64,000 bases of DNA from an uncultured Paracoccaceae bacterium (GCA_937146765.1 CAKZRP010000058.1:1-64000); one strand, 5' to 3'; positions 49,156 through 58,212 are shown, numbered from the stretch's first letter. Made by a program: numbers and translations. Notes: a model not told the origin generated them from the sequence alone.

Positions 49156-51573
49156 ATGAAAACCACCACTCGTGTGGCCGTGATCGGCGGCGGCGTTGTT
49201 GGCTGCTCCGTCCTCTACCACCTGACCAAACTCGGCTGGTCAGATGTCATGCTGATCGAGCGCTCCGAGCTGACCTCTGGGTCTACCTGGCACGCGGCGG
49301 GCGGCTTTCACACCCTCAACGGCGACACCAATATGGCGGCGCTGCAGGGCTATACCATCAAACTCTATAAAGAGCTCGAGGCGATCACCGGCATGTCCTG
49401 CGGCCTGCACCACGTCGGCGGCGTGACGCTGGCGGACAATCAGGAACGCTTTGACATGCTGAAAGCGGAGCGCGCCAAGCACCGCTTTATGGGACTTGAG
49501 ACTGAGATCGTAAGCCCCGAAGAAATCAAGAAAATCGCCCCTGTCACCAATATCGAGGGCATCATCGGCGGGCTTTATGATCCGCTTGATGGCCACCTCG
49601 ACCCCTCCGGCACCACCCATGCCTATGCCAAGGCGGCCCGGATGGGCGGCGCGACGATCGAGACCCATTGCAAGGTGATCGAGACCAATCAGCGCCCCGA
49701 TGGCACCTGGGATGTGGTCACCGAAAAGGGCACGATCCACGCTGAGCACATCGTAAACGCAGGCGGTCTATGGGCGCGTGAAGTGGGCGCGATGGCGGGC
49801 ATCTACTTCCCGCTGCACCCGATGGAACACCAATACATCGTCACCGACGAAGTGCCGCTGATTGCCGAGATCATCGACGCAGGCGGCGAACATCCGCATG
49901 TGATGGATCCGGCCGGCGAGAGCTATCTGCGCCAGGAGGGCCGCGGCCTCTGCATTGGCTTCTACGAGCAGCCCTGCCGCCCTTGGGCGGTGGACGGCAC
50001 GCCTTGGACCTTTGGTCACGAGCTCTTGCCCGACGACTTTGACAAGATCGAAGACAGCATTGATTTTGCTTACAAACGCTTCCCCGCGCTGGCCGAGGCG
50101 GGCGTGAAATCCGTGATCCACGGTCCCTTCACCTTTGCCCCCGATGGCAACCCTCTGGTCGGTCCGGTGCCGGGCGTGCGCAACTACTGGTCGGCCTGTG
50201 CCGTGATGGCGGGCTTCTCCCAGGGTGGCGGCGTCGGCCTGATGCTGGCGCAGTGGATGGTGCATGGCGAATGCGAACGTGACACCTCCGCGATGGATCT
50301 GGCGCGCTTTGGCAATTGGATCACCCCGGGCTACACCCGCCCGAAGGTGATCGAGAACTACCAAAAGCGCTTCTCCATCTCCTACCCGAACGAAGAACTC
50401 CCCGCCGCGCGGCCCTTCCGCACCACCCCGATGTACGACATCTTTGACGGCATGGGCGCGGTCTGGGGCCACCAATACGGTATGGAAGTGCCAAACTACT
50501 ACGCCGCAGCAGGCGAGCCGCGCTACGAGACGCCCTCCTTCCGCCGCTCCAATGCCTTTGACGCCACCGCGCGCGAGGTCATGGCGGTGCGCGAGGCGGT
50601 CGGCATCAACGAGATTCACAACTTCGGCAAGTACCGCGTCAAAGGCGCCGGCGCCCGCGCCTGGCTCGACCGCATCATGGCAGGCCGGGTGCCGCAGCAG
50701 GGTCGCCTGAGCCTCACGCCGATGCTCTCGCCCAAAGGCCGCCTGATCGGGGATTTCACCATCTCTTGCCTCGCCGAGGATGACTTCCAGCTCACCGCCT
50801 CCTATGGCGCGCAGGCCTATCACATGCGCTGGTTCCTGCAGAACCTCGACGAGGGCGTCACCCTCGACAACGTCTCGGACAAGGTGAACGGCTTCCAGAT
50901 CGCCGGCCCCAAGGCGCGTGACGTGCTGCAGGCCTGCACCCGCACCGATATCTCCGATATGCGCTTCCTCGACGTGCGCCGCCTCACCGTCGGCATGGTG
51001 GACTGCGTGGTGCAACGGGTGAGCTATACCGGCGACCTCGGCTACGAGATCTACTGCGACCTGCCGAGCCAACGCGCGCTGTGGACCACCCTCTGGAGCG
51101 AGGGCCAGAACCACGGCATGAAGCCCTTCGGCATGCGGGCGATGATGTCCCTGCGTCTGGACAAGTTCTTCGGCTCCTGGCTGTCGGAGTTCTCGCCGGA
51201 CTATACCGCTGCCGAAACTGGCCTCGACCGCTTCATCTCCTTCAAGAAACCGGTGGAGTTCATCGGCCGCGCCGCCGCCGAGGCGGAACGCGACGCCGGT
51301 GTTGCCCGCAAACTCTGCGCCTTTGAGGTGGAGGTGGACGACGCCGATGTGACCGCCTACGAGCCGATCTGGCTTGAGGGTGCCGTGGTTGGCTTCTGCA
51401 CCTCCGGCGGCTACAGCCACTATGCGAAGAAATCCATCGCTCAGGGCTTTGTTCCAGTCGAGCGCGCCACTGAAGGGCTGGAAGTCGAAATCGAGATCCT
51501 CGGCAAAAAACATAAAGCCAAGCTGATCACCACACCGCTGTTTGACGCCGACGGCGCCCGGATGCGCGGCTAA
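49156..51573 (+). CDS. FAD-dependent oxidoreductase with GcvT domain (dimethylglycine/sarcosine dehydrogenase-like)
   Basis: An 805-residue enzyme. The N-terminal half binds FAD (RVAVIGGGVVGCSVLYHL, Gly-rich loop 11-16), with SGSTWHAAGG at 41-50, the sequence that in dimethylglycine dehydrogenase holds the covalently FAD-linked histidine (His46 here). The C-terminal half (from about 440) is an aminomethyltransferase/GcvT domain that accepts the one-carbon unit onto tetrahydrofolate (LSLTPMLSPKGRLIGDFT, GLGYEIYCD-like YTGDLGYEIYC, CTSGGYSHYAKKS). It would oxidise an N-methylated amine such as dimethylglycine. Preceded by AGGGAGA; monocistronic, with a terminator at 51630-51660. Confidence 0.9.
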   Translation: MKTTTRVAVIGGGVVGCSVLYHLTKLGWSDVMLIERSELTSGSTWHAAGGFHTLNGDTNMAALQGYTIKLYKELEAITGMSCGLHHVGGVTLADNQERFDMLKAERAKHRFMGLETEIVSPEEIKKIAPVTNIEGIIGGLYDPLDGHLDPSGTTHAYAKAARMGGATIETHCKVIETNQRPDGTWDVVTEKGTIHAEHIVNAGGLWAREVGAMAGIYFPLHPMEHQYIVTDEVPLIAEIIDAGGEHPHVMDPAGESYLRQEGRGLCIGFYEQPCRPWAVDGTPWTFGHELLPDDFDKIEDSIDFAYKRFPALAEAGVKSVIHGPFTFAPDGNPLVGPVPGVRNYWSACAVMAGFSQGGGVGLMLAQWMVHGECERDTSAMDLARFGNWITPGYTRPKVIENYQKRFSISYPNEELPAARPFRTTPMYDIFDGMGAVWGHQYGMEVPNYYAAAGEPRYETPSFRRSNAFDATAREVMAVREAVGINEIHNFGKYRVKGAGARAWLDRIMAGRVPQQGRLSLTPMLSPKGRLIGDFTISCLAEDDFQLTASYGAQAYHMRWFLQNLDEGVTLDNVSDKVNGFQIAGPKARDVLQACTRTDISDMRFLDVRRLTVGMVDCVVQRVSYTGDLGYEIYCDLPSQRALWTTLWSEGQNHGMKPFGMRAMMSLRLDKFFGSWLSEFSPDYTAAETGLDRFISFKKPVEFIGRAAAEAERDAGVARKLCAFEVEVDDADVTAYEPIWLEGAVVGFCTSGGYSHYAKKSIAQGFVPVERATEGLEVEIEILGKKHKAKLITTPLFDADGARMRG

Positions 51574-51629
51574 GCCCCCAAAATGGGTCAAACCCTCTGA
51601 CCCATTCCCTTCTCTGTTGCCAGATCACC

Positions 51630-51660
51630 GCGCGCGCTCCTCGGGGCGCGCGCAATTTTT
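51630..51660 (+). terminator. Terminator of the oxidoreductase gene
   Basis: GCGCGCGCTCC (51630-51640) pairs with GGGGCGCGCGC (51643-51653), one G-T pair included, and AATTTTT (51654-51660) follows. It is 56 bases past the stop. Confidence 0.8.
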
Positions 51661-51681
51661 AGGGCACTCCCCTTGCCTCAT

Positions 51682-51699
51682 TGTTTCGCGCGCGAAACA
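51682..51699. promoter_or_regulatory. Perfect palindrome, probable operator
   Basis: TGTTTCGCGCGCGAAACA is a perfect 18-base palindrome in the gap between the oxidoreductase terminator and the MobA-like gene. It is not followed by T and is too short-armed for a terminator; the symmetry fits a dimeric repressor site such as those of TetR or GntR proteins. The bound protein is unknown. Confidence 0.5.
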
Positions 51700-51735
51700 T
51701 TAGGTCACAGTCGCTGACCTATCTCCTTGGCAGTG

Positions 51736-51785
51736 CTTTTCATCTTCTCTTAAATATCCCCGCCGGAGGCACCCAACCGTGCCTC
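51736..51785 (-). repeat. Stem-loop plus conserved tail, intergenic repeat copy 2
   Basis: On the minus strand GAGGCAC (51785-51779) pairs with GTGCCTC (51772-51766), and the tail then reads GGCGGGGATATTTAAGAG-AAGATGAAAAG down to 51736. The tail (C/G-rich, GATATT, purine-rich AGAAG-like end) matches that of the element at 35892-35940. It lies just ahead of the MobA-like gene in antisense orientation to it. Confidence 0.5.
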
Positions 51786-51805
51786 ACGCCCCAAAGGAGG
51801 CAAAG

Positions 51806-52405
51806 ATGCCCCACCGCCTCGCCCTTCTCCTGCTCGCTGCCGGCCAATCCAGCCGGATGCGGGGGGCAGACAAGCTCTTGGAGCCCATCGCGGGTCAGCC
51901 ACTCCTCGCGCATATGATCGGACAGGCGCAGGACACCGGGTGGCCGGTCTATGTCACCCTGCCCGCTCTGGACCATCCCCGCGCCAGCGCGCTACAGGGC
52001 GCAACCCCGATCCCGGTGCCTGACGCGGCAGAGGGCATGGGTGCATCGATCCGGCGCGGCATTGCCGCCCTGCCAGAGACGACAGGGGGCGTCTTGATGC
52101 TGCCTGCCGATATGCCGGACCTCACAACAGAAGATTTCACCAAACTCATAGAGGGGTTTGAAGGCCCGGACGGCCCCATTCTGCGGGCCACGGGCATAGA
52201 AGCAGGCGAGATCCGACAAGGCCACCCGGTTCTCTTCCCGCGGCGCTGCTTTGCCGCGCTCAAAGCCCTTCACGGCGACGAAGGCGCGCGCAGCGTCCTG
52301 CGCGGCGAGGACCTCAAGCTGATCGCCCTGCCCGAGGCCCGCGCCGTCACCGACCTTGACACGCCGGAGGCCTGGGCCGCCTGGCGCAACAGCCGCAAGA
52401 ACTGA
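51806..52405 (+). CDS. MobA-like NTP transferase (molybdenum cofactor cytidylyl/guanylyltransferase-like)
   Basis: A 199-residue nucleotidyltransferase. The nucleotide-binding signature LLLAAGQSSRMRGADKLLEP opens the protein, and the metal site is MLPADMPDLTTEDF. MocA-type enzymes attach CMP, MobA enzymes GMP, to molybdopterin; MocA-like proteins often accompany xanthine-dehydrogenase-type enzymes, none of which is in the window. ATG 51806 with AAAGGAGG upstream is preferred to a start at 51779. The downstream hairpin at 52429-52448 closes the gene. Confidence 0.85.
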   Translation: MPHRLALLLLAAGQSSRMRGADKLLEPIAGQPLLAHMIGQAQDTGWPVYVTLPALDHPRASALQGATPIPVPDAAEGMGASIRRGIAALPETTGGVLMLPADMPDLTTEDFTKLIEGFEGPDGPILRATGIEAGEIRQGHPVLFPRRCFAALKALHGDEGARSVLRGEDLKLIALPEARAVTDLDTPEAWAAWRNSRKN

Positions 52406-52428
52406 AACAGGGCGCACAGACTGAAACA

Positions 52429-52448
52429 GGCGCCCCAGAAGGGGCGCC
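52429..52448. terminator. Probable shared terminator between convergent genes
   Basis: GGCGCCCC (52429-52436) and GGGGCGCC (52441-52448) pair perfectly around AGAA. The T tract is poor on both strands, so its strength is uncertain. Just upstream ACTGAAACAGG occurs twice (52401 and 52420). Confidence 0.5.
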
Positions 52449-52479
52449 CGTCCGTAGTCTCCAGCCAATGCCGCAGAGC

Positions 52480-55400
52480 TCAATGCACCAGGAGCGTGGC
52501 CTCGTGTTTCTTCAACGCGCGGCGCGCGGCACTGTAAGCAGCGCGACCCTGATCGGTTTTCAGCTCCGGGAACAGCTCGAAGATCTCGTTGCGCTGCGCA
52601 TTGTCGAGCCCACCGAGGGTCAGATCGCCGGGCTGGAAGCTCTCGGTCCAGGCCCCGTCCGACAGCACTACCTCATGCTGATCGAACATGAAGTGGATAT
52701 AGGTCACGGCCGAGGTCTCCACCTGGTCCACCCCCTCAAGCCCGGTCAGGTGTTTCGCCGCCACCAGCACCTCGCGGTCCTCGAAGTAGAGCGCGGTCTT
52801 GTCGTTGGACACCAGAACCCGGTGATTGGGGCTGACCATCATGTCGCGTTCCGGCAGACCGTTCCCCAGCGCTCCCTTGCGGATCAGCACCGGCTGCAGA
52901 TGCGCCTTGCCCACCATCTCGGAGGGGCCGAGCACGCGGTGGCCGAGCCATCGGATCGGCTGGATGCCATTGTCGCGGGTGATCACCCGGTCGCCCACAG
53001 CCAGATCCTCGACCCGAACCTCGCCGCGCGGGGTGGCGATCAGAGTGCCGGGAGTGAAACAGGGGATGACCTGCTCGATCTCTCGGAACTCGAAGGAGCC
53101 GGTGACGTTGCCGTCCCCGTCCAGGAGGTTGATGGTGCCGGAATAGCTGTTGCCGTCCGCATCCTCGGTCCGGCTGGCATATTCGAAGTCGATGCCGGTG
53201 AGATCGAGAATATCATAGTCGTCGCCGCCGGAACCGCCGTCGATTGTATCGCCCGCGCTGCCCCCGATGAAAGTGTCGCGATCGTCGCCGCCCTCAAGGC
53301 TGTCCGCGCCATGGCCACCGGTGATCACGTCATTGCCGCTGCCGCCAAAGACGATGTCGTCGTCAATCCCGGCGTCGATGGTGTCATCGCCCTCGTCGCC
53401 ATAAATTAGATCATCGTCGTCCTGACCATAGATGAGGTCATCGCCAGCCCCCCCATGGAGGGTATCCATGCCATTGGTCGGATCCGGGTCCGGCGCCCGC
53501 CCGTCAGAGCCGTCGTCGGTGATGTTGAGCCCATCCGGGAAGACCGGATTCAGCCCGCCATAGATGGTGTCATCGCCCGCACCGCCCTCGATACTATCGG
53601 AGCCTTCGCCGCCGACGATCTCGTCATCGCCCTCGGCACCCAGAATGGTGTCGTCGTCGATGCCACCGTCGATGAAGTCGTCACCGGCGCCGCCGTCGAT
53701 GAGGTCATTGTCATCCCCGGTATAGATAGTGTCATTGCCAACACCGCCGCTGACCGTGTCGCGGTCGTCGTTGGCATCGAAATCCGGGGTGATCGCCGGG
53801 ATCGCCGGGGTGGTGCCGCTGTAACCCGGAAAGCCGCGATCGGGGGCCGGGATGGTGCCGGAAGTGTCGATGTAATCGTCGCCATCGCCGCCATCGGCGG
53901 AATCATTGCCGTCGCCGCCGGTGAGGGAATCCTCGCCATCGCCGCCGATCAGCGTATCGTCGCCCTCGCCACCAGTCAGCGTGTCATCGCCGGGGGTGGT
54001 GGCATCGGGATCCACCTCGGTGGCATCAAAGAAGACATCGGTGAAGAAGACACCGGTATCGGCACTGCCATCCTGGGAATGGGTCACCACGATCCGGCTC
54101 ACCGGACCCGGGATCGTCACCAGGAGCGAAGTGGTGGTATTGTCGGGCGAGGTGTAATTGCCCGAGGACTGCGCGGTGTCATTGCCCGCCACCCCATCCG
54201 CATCGGACATCAGCAGCGCCGGGCCACCGGCCAGGACCACCTCGACCGGGTTGCCATCAGCGTCAAAGGCTTGCACCTGCACCACGCCACCGCCGTCGAT
54301 ATCGTTGATGCGGAAGGAGACATTCTCGACGGGGCCGGAGAAATCGAGCGCATGGGTGGCCGATTGGCCATCACCGTCGATAAAGGAGTTGAGGCCGCTG
54401 TTGGCATTGGCCGCATCCCCGCCGGTGTCGATATTGCCCACCGCCTGGGTACGCGTGGCAAAGGCGCTGTCGATACTCGGATCGCTCTCGCTCACGCTGT
54501 AGTTCACGGTGACATTGCCAGTGTCCTGGCTGAAGCCACCATCCAGCTCGTCGCCGTCATCCGCCAAGGAGGCATCATCCGGGTCCGGCGCCAGATCCCA
54601 ACGGAAGACCTCGCGGGTGACGGGACCGGCTCCCGGCACATCGGTATCGCCCGACAGGTAGTCATTGCCAGCGCCGCCGTCGATGCTGTCATCACCGGAG
54701 CCGCCATGCACTGTGTCGTCGCCCGCACCGGCGATCACGGTGTCATCACCGCCACCGGCATGGATCAGGTCGTCATCCGGGCCGACGGAGGGGTCGATGG
54801 CATCGCCCGCATCCACCCGGTCGCCGTCGGGATCGCCAAGATAGTCGCCATCAATCAGGTCATCGCCATTGCTGCCCTCGACAATACCGTCGAGCGCATC
54901 GTCGGTCACATCGCCATTCAGCACCGCCACATAGTCGATGGAGCCGTTGAAGCTCTGGTCGTAGGTGCCTTCGGTGGTCTCGCGCGCGCCGATGACAAAG
55001 CTTTGCTCCTCATCGCCGGTGATATCGAAGCCGAGGCCGGTCACATCGGAGGTGACGGTGGTCGTGGTGCCCTGGGTTTCATTGGTGACGATCAGAGTCA
55101 CGCCCTCGTCGCCCCAGCCATAGGTGACATCAATGATGTCGCCATAGGTCATGAAGCTGGGACCGGTGGTCAGGGTCACCGAATGGCCATCGTCGCCGTG
55201 ATAGAGCTCAACTCCGCCATCGGCGGTGACCCGGATCTCGAAAAACTCCTCCGGCGTCTCGGCCAGACCCCGGCTGACCACGGTCTGAGCGCCGGGGCCG
55301 AAGCTGAAGGGACGGAAACTGGTGGTCAGCGTGCCCTCTTCCAGATCGAAGGCGGCGTCGTCGCCGTCATCCACATCCACATGACCGGTGCCGGCATTTG

Positions 55401-55557
55401 TGAACAGCCAGCCGCCGCCAAAGCTGGCATTGCCGTTGGCTGTGCCATCCTGCGCGATCCCGTCGCCAAGGCCGCTGTCGTCCAGAACATAATTGTCGCG
55501 GAAATCCCACAGACCGATCACATCGGCTGAATAAGGATTGTCAAAGTTCTTAGCCAT
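52480..55557 (-). CDS. Secreted RTX protein with LamG-like domain and C-terminal Hint domain
   Basis: A 1025-residue acidic protein. Order of parts: LamG/concanavalin-like domain (about 8-215, starting VIGLWDFRDNYVLDDSG); GGxGxDxxx calcium repeats (about 215-310, e.g. GGSGDDSIDGGAGND); a CBM/beta-sandwich domain (about 315-520, EVFRWDLAPDPDDAS); a second RTX block (about 525-780); a Hint_2 autoprocessing domain from Cys833 (CFTPGTLIATPRGE) with SPNHRVL, about 833-985; and a basic end. No signal peptide is seen, in keeping with type I secretion, but no ABC/MFP secretion genes lie here. ATG 55557 has AAGGAG; GTG 55566 is less likely. Confidence 0.92.
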   Translation of the reverse strand: MAKNFDNPYSADVIGLWDFRDNYVLDDSGLGDGIAQDGTANGNASFGGGWLFTNAGTGHVDVDDGDDAAFDLEEGTLTTSFRPFSFGPGAQTVVSRGLAETPEEFFEIRVTADGGVELYHGDDGHSVTLTTGPSFMTYGDIIDVTYGWGDEGVTLIVTNETQGTTTTVTSDVTGLGFDITGDEEQSFVIGARETTEGTYDQSFNGSIDYVAVLNGDVTDDALDGIVEGSNGDDLIDGDYLGDPDGDRVDAGDAIDPSVGPDDDLIHAGGGDDTVIAGAGDDTVHGGSGDDSIDGGAGNDYLSGDTDVPGAGPVTREVFRWDLAPDPDDASLADDGDELDGGFSQDTGNVTVNYSVSESDPSIDSAFATRTQAVGNIDTGGDAANANSGLNSFIDGDGQSATHALDFSGPVENVSFRINDIDGGGVVQVQAFDADGNPVEVVLAGGPALLMSDADGVAGNDTAQSSGNYTSPDNTTTSLLVTIPGPVSRIVVTHSQDGSADTGVFFTDVFFDATEVDPDATTPGDDTLTGGEGDDTLIGGDGEDSLTGGDGNDSADGGDGDDYIDTSGTIPAPDRGFPGYSGTTPAIPAITPDFDANDDRDTVSGGVGNDTIYTGDDNDLIDGGAGDDFIDGGIDDDTILGAEGDDEIVGGEGSDSIEGGAGDDTIYGGLNPVFPDGLNITDDGSDGRAPDPDPTNGMDTLHGGAGDDLIYGQDDDDLIYGDEGDDTIDAGIDDDIVFGGSGNDVITGGHGADSLEGGDDRDTFIGGSAGDTIDGGSGGDDYDILDLTGIDFEYASRTEDADGNSYSGTINLLDGDGNVTGSFEFREIEQVIPCFTPGTLIATPRGEVRVEDLAVGDRVITRDNGIQPIRWLGHRVLGPSEMVGKAHLQPVLIRKGALGNGLPERDMMVSPNHRVLVSNDKTALYFEDREVLVAAKHLTGLEGVDQVETSAVTYIHFMFDQHEVVLSDGAWTESFQPGDLTLGGLDNAQRNEIFELFPELKTDQGRAAYSAARRALKKHEATLLVH

Positions 55558-56287
55558 TCCGCTCACTCCTTCGGCCCAAGAGCCGCACCCTGCCCCTCAT
55601 CGAACAGCGTGTTCACATGATGCGCCCGGTCCCTGGGTCCAGACGCAGAATTTCACTACCCGACCAAGGGGCAAGGACAACAGACACGCCACGGACCGGG
55701 CAAGGCCCCGGTCCGGCACGCGGACGCGTTCATGTCGTATGGCCGGAGTGCCGCAGGTCTCGCGTGCATTGGATCCGGAACCGACCGAAGGATCTGAAGC
55801 CCCCCAAACGGGCTCCACCAGAAATACCGGAGCCCTACATGGTCACAAAGACAAAAATAAAGTTAACGAAATAGGCCGTCGTATCAGTCTTCACCAGGCG
55901 GCTATAGCGATCTCTCCCGGAACAGCGGATTGTTTCGTGTCCTGCGCGAAAGATCAGGCCTCCTATCGAAAGTAGTAGACAATTTTAGCGCAAAATTGCT
56001 GAAATTTACAAGAAAGCTCTGAGGCGTCCATGCGCTTGTTTCCAGGATGCAAACAATAACGTGATCGCAGCACCGCCGCTGCCCTGGGGTCAGGAACAGG
56101 GACAGAGCGCTTGCTTGTTGCCAAAGCAGCTCCAATTGCGCGTTTTTTGTCGATATCGTTTCCCGACTTCATTCACGCAGGCTTCTACGACAGCAGCGAA
56201 TCAGGGATGGGGAGGCTCAATCCGCAGGCATCATGTCCCGTGACTGGCAGGCGAATTGCAACAATCCCAAATCGAGCACCGAGGGGA
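55558..56287. other. Long intergenic region upstream of the RTX gene
   Basis: The 730 bases hold no convincing gene. They include two hairpins that would lie in the RTX leader: CGGACCGGG/CCCGGTCCG (55692-55715) and GGGCTCC/GGAGCCC (55810-55835). An AT-richer stretch at 55840-56160 contains the palindrome at 55980-55998 and is the likeliest promoter and regulator region. Frames to either side show no family pattern. The GC drop suggests a regulatory zone or a decayed gene. Confidence 0.6.
55980..55998. promoter_or_regulatory. AT-rich palindrome upstream of the RTX gene
   Basis: CAATTTT-AGCGC-AAAATTG is a perfect 7+7 inverted repeat, about 423 bases before the RTX start codon, in the AT-richest part of the gap. 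A regulator or nucleoid protein site is plausible; the factor is unknown. Confidence 0.4.
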
Positions 56288-57100
56288 TCAGTCGCCGGTC
56301 CAGTCGGGCATCGGCGCCTTGGTGACAAAAGCGCCGATACCGGCCTCGGCATCTCGGGCCATCATGTTCTCGGCCATCACCCGACCTGCAAAGCCATAGG
56401 CCTCGGCCAGCGGCATTTCCGCCTGCTGGTAAAAGGCGCGCTTGCCGATGCGGACGGCGGCCGGGGATTTTCCGGCGATCCGGCGCGCCAGGTCCATCGT
56501 GGCCCCCGCCAGATCGGGACGCGCCACCACCCGGTTCACCAGCCCCATCTCGGCGGCGCGGGCGGCAGGGATGAAATCCCCGAGGACCAGCATCTCCATC
56601 GCGTGCTTGCGCGCCACAGTGCGCGAAAGCGCCACCATGGGCGTGGAACAGAAGAGGCCGATATTGACCCCGGAGGTGGCAAACCGCGCCTCTTCGGAGG
56701 CGACGGCGAGATCACAGGAGGCCACCAGTTGGCAACCCGCTGCAGTGGCGATGCCGGAGACTTCGGCAATCACCACCTGTGGCAGGGTGACGATCGTCTG
56801 CATCATCCGCGAACAGGTGGCAAAGAGGTCCTGGAAATATTGAAGGCCGCCATCTTCGCTCGCGCGCGCGGCAGTCATTTCCTTGAGGTTATGCCCGGCG
56901 CAGAAATGATCCCCCTCCCCCCGCAGGATCACAGCGCGGATACTGCGATCCGCACCGATCTGATCGAGCGCCTCCTGCAATGCCGCCAGCATCGCCTCGG
57001 AGAGCGCGTTGATGCTGCGCGGATCGCTCAGGGTCAGCACCGCCACCCCGTCCAGGTCCTGCCGGGTGACCAGCGCGCCCGTCTGTCTCTGCTCTGACAT
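56288..57100 (-). CDS. Enoyl-CoA hydratase/isomerase family protein
   Basis: A 270-residue crotonase-fold enzyme. The oxyanion-hole segments are DHFCAGHNLKEM and ATAAGCQLVASCDLAVAS. The glutamates of the classical hydratase are not both evident: the AGCQL region has Cys-Gln where many hydratases have EL, so the reaction may differ from crotonyl-CoA hydration. The sequence resembles the ECHDC3-like subgroup. No neighbouring beta-oxidation gene supports a specific pathway. Confidence 0.85.
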   Translation of the reverse strand: MSEQRQTGALVTRQDLDGVAVLTLSDPRSINALSEAMLAALQEALDQIGADRSIRAVILRGEGDHFCAGHNLKEMTAARASEDGGLQYFQDLFATCSRMMQTIVTLPQVVIAEVSGIATAAGCQLVASCDLAVASEEARFATSGVNIGLFCSTPMVALSRTVARKHAMEMLVLGDFIPAARAAEMGLVNRVVARPDLAGATMDLARRIAGKSPAAVRIGKRAFYQQAEMPLAEAYGFAGRVMAENMMARDAEAGIGAFVTKAPMPDWTGD

Positions 57101-57168
57101 GATCTGCCTCCCTCTCCTCTGAGAGCGGAGCCTAGATCAGCCCGACGGGCGCGCCAAGAGGCCGATCC

Positions 57169-57996
57169 TCAGCCCAGACCAAATGCCGCGACGACCTCTT
57201 CGCGCAGGGCGGCGCCAGTGGAGACGGTGAGCCGCCCTTTGGTCAGCGTCGGCGCATAGTCCCGCCCATCGGCGAGTTGCGCATGGCCGCCCGCCTCCAG
57301 CGCCGCCAGAACGCCGGCCGCGTGATCCCAGGGATTCAACCCTTCGGTCTGGACGAAATCCACGTGTCCCTGTGCCATCATCCGGTATTCGTGGCAGGAG
57401 CAGAACAGGGTTGTGACCCGCCGTGCGCCGATCATGCCCTCCACCAGCCGCCGCTGTTCCGCCTTGGGAAAGAGGTAATGGGGCATGAAGCCGTTGCTCT
57501 CGGCAAAGGGGCGCACCGAGGCCACCTGCAGGCGGCGGGGCGTCAGACCGGGGGCGGCCATCCAGCTGCCACCGCCAAGGCTGGCCTGCACCCAGTCGTC
57601 GTGGATCGGATCATAGAGCAGCCCGAAGACCGTCTGCCCCCGCACCGTGACCGCAAGGATGACGCCAAAGGTCGACAGCCCATGGGCAAAATTCCAGGTG
57701 CCGTCGATCGGATCGACGATCAGAGCCACTTCCGCCTCGGCCAGCTGGTCCAGCACGCTGGGATCGGCCGAGACTGCCTCCTCGCCAATGACCACGGCAC
57801 CGGGCAGGATCGATTGCACCGCGCGGGTCATGTGCTCCTCCGCCGCCACATCGGCCACGGTGACCAGATCCATGGGCGAGGATTTGGCGGAGATTGCCCC
57901 GGCGCCAAGATTGCGGAACCGCGGCAGGATCTCTGCCCGCGCCGCATCGCGCGCCATGGAAATCAAGGCCTGTTCGATATCGTGGTCCAGCCGCAT
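57169..57996 (-). CDS. Inositol monophosphatase family protein
   Basis: A 275-residue FIG-superfamily phosphatase. The metal-binding motifs are VIGEEAVSAD (Glu pair), VDPIDGTWNFAHG (DPIDGT) and LNPWDHAAGVL (WD). It could hydrolyse inositol, histidinol or sugar phosphates, or 3'-phosphoadenosine 5'-phosphate; in actinobacteria and some alphaproteobacteria relatives act as HisN. Sixty-eight bases separate it from the enoyl-CoA hydratase gene on the same strand. Confidence 0.9.
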   Translation of the reverse strand: MRLDHDIEQALISMARDAARAEILPRFRNLGAGAISAKSSPMDLVTVADVAAEEHMTRAVQSILPGAVVIGEEAVSADPSVLDQLAEAEVALIVDPIDGTWNFAHGLSTFGVILAVTVRGQTVFGLLYDPIHDDWVQASLGGGSWMAAPGLTPRRLQVASVRPFAESNGFMPHYLFPKAEQRRLVEGMIGARRVTTLFCSCHEYRMMAQGHVDFVQTEGLNPWDHAAGVLAALEAGGHAQLADGRDYAPTLTKGRLTVSTGAALREEVVAAFGLG

Positions 57997-58146
57997 CTGC
58001 CTGCTCTCTTCTGAGGGATCTTGTTGCGCAGGTCCTATAGGGCCGAAGGCGGAAACTCACGTGGAAGCTGCAATCCCGTCTGTGAATTTTTGACGACAGT
58101 GCCGGACGGACCCGCGCGTGGCCAACAGAGCACTATAAAGGGTCGG

Positions 58147-58183
58147 AAAACAGGCGCGGCGCGATCATCACTGATCGCGCCGC
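58147..58183 (-). terminator. Terminator of tRNA-Ser
   Basis: A perfect 12-base stem (58172-58183 with 58156-58167) around TCAC/GTGA, then GCCTGTTTT on the minus strand. It begins 30 bases after the tRNA 3' end. Confidence 0.75.
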
Positions 58184-58212
58184 GGTGCCTTTACCCCTGG
58201 TCATGGGGATTA

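Noticed and set aside
52401..52430. Direct repeat ACTGAAACAGG twice
   Set aside because: Only eleven bases, two copies, overlapping the stop codon of the MobA-like gene; most simply a small local duplication.
53455..55530. A 691-codon open frame antisense to the RTX gene
   Set aside because: It mirrors the periodic GGxGxD codons of the RTX repeats, has no start signal or family pattern, and is a by-product of GC-rich repeats.
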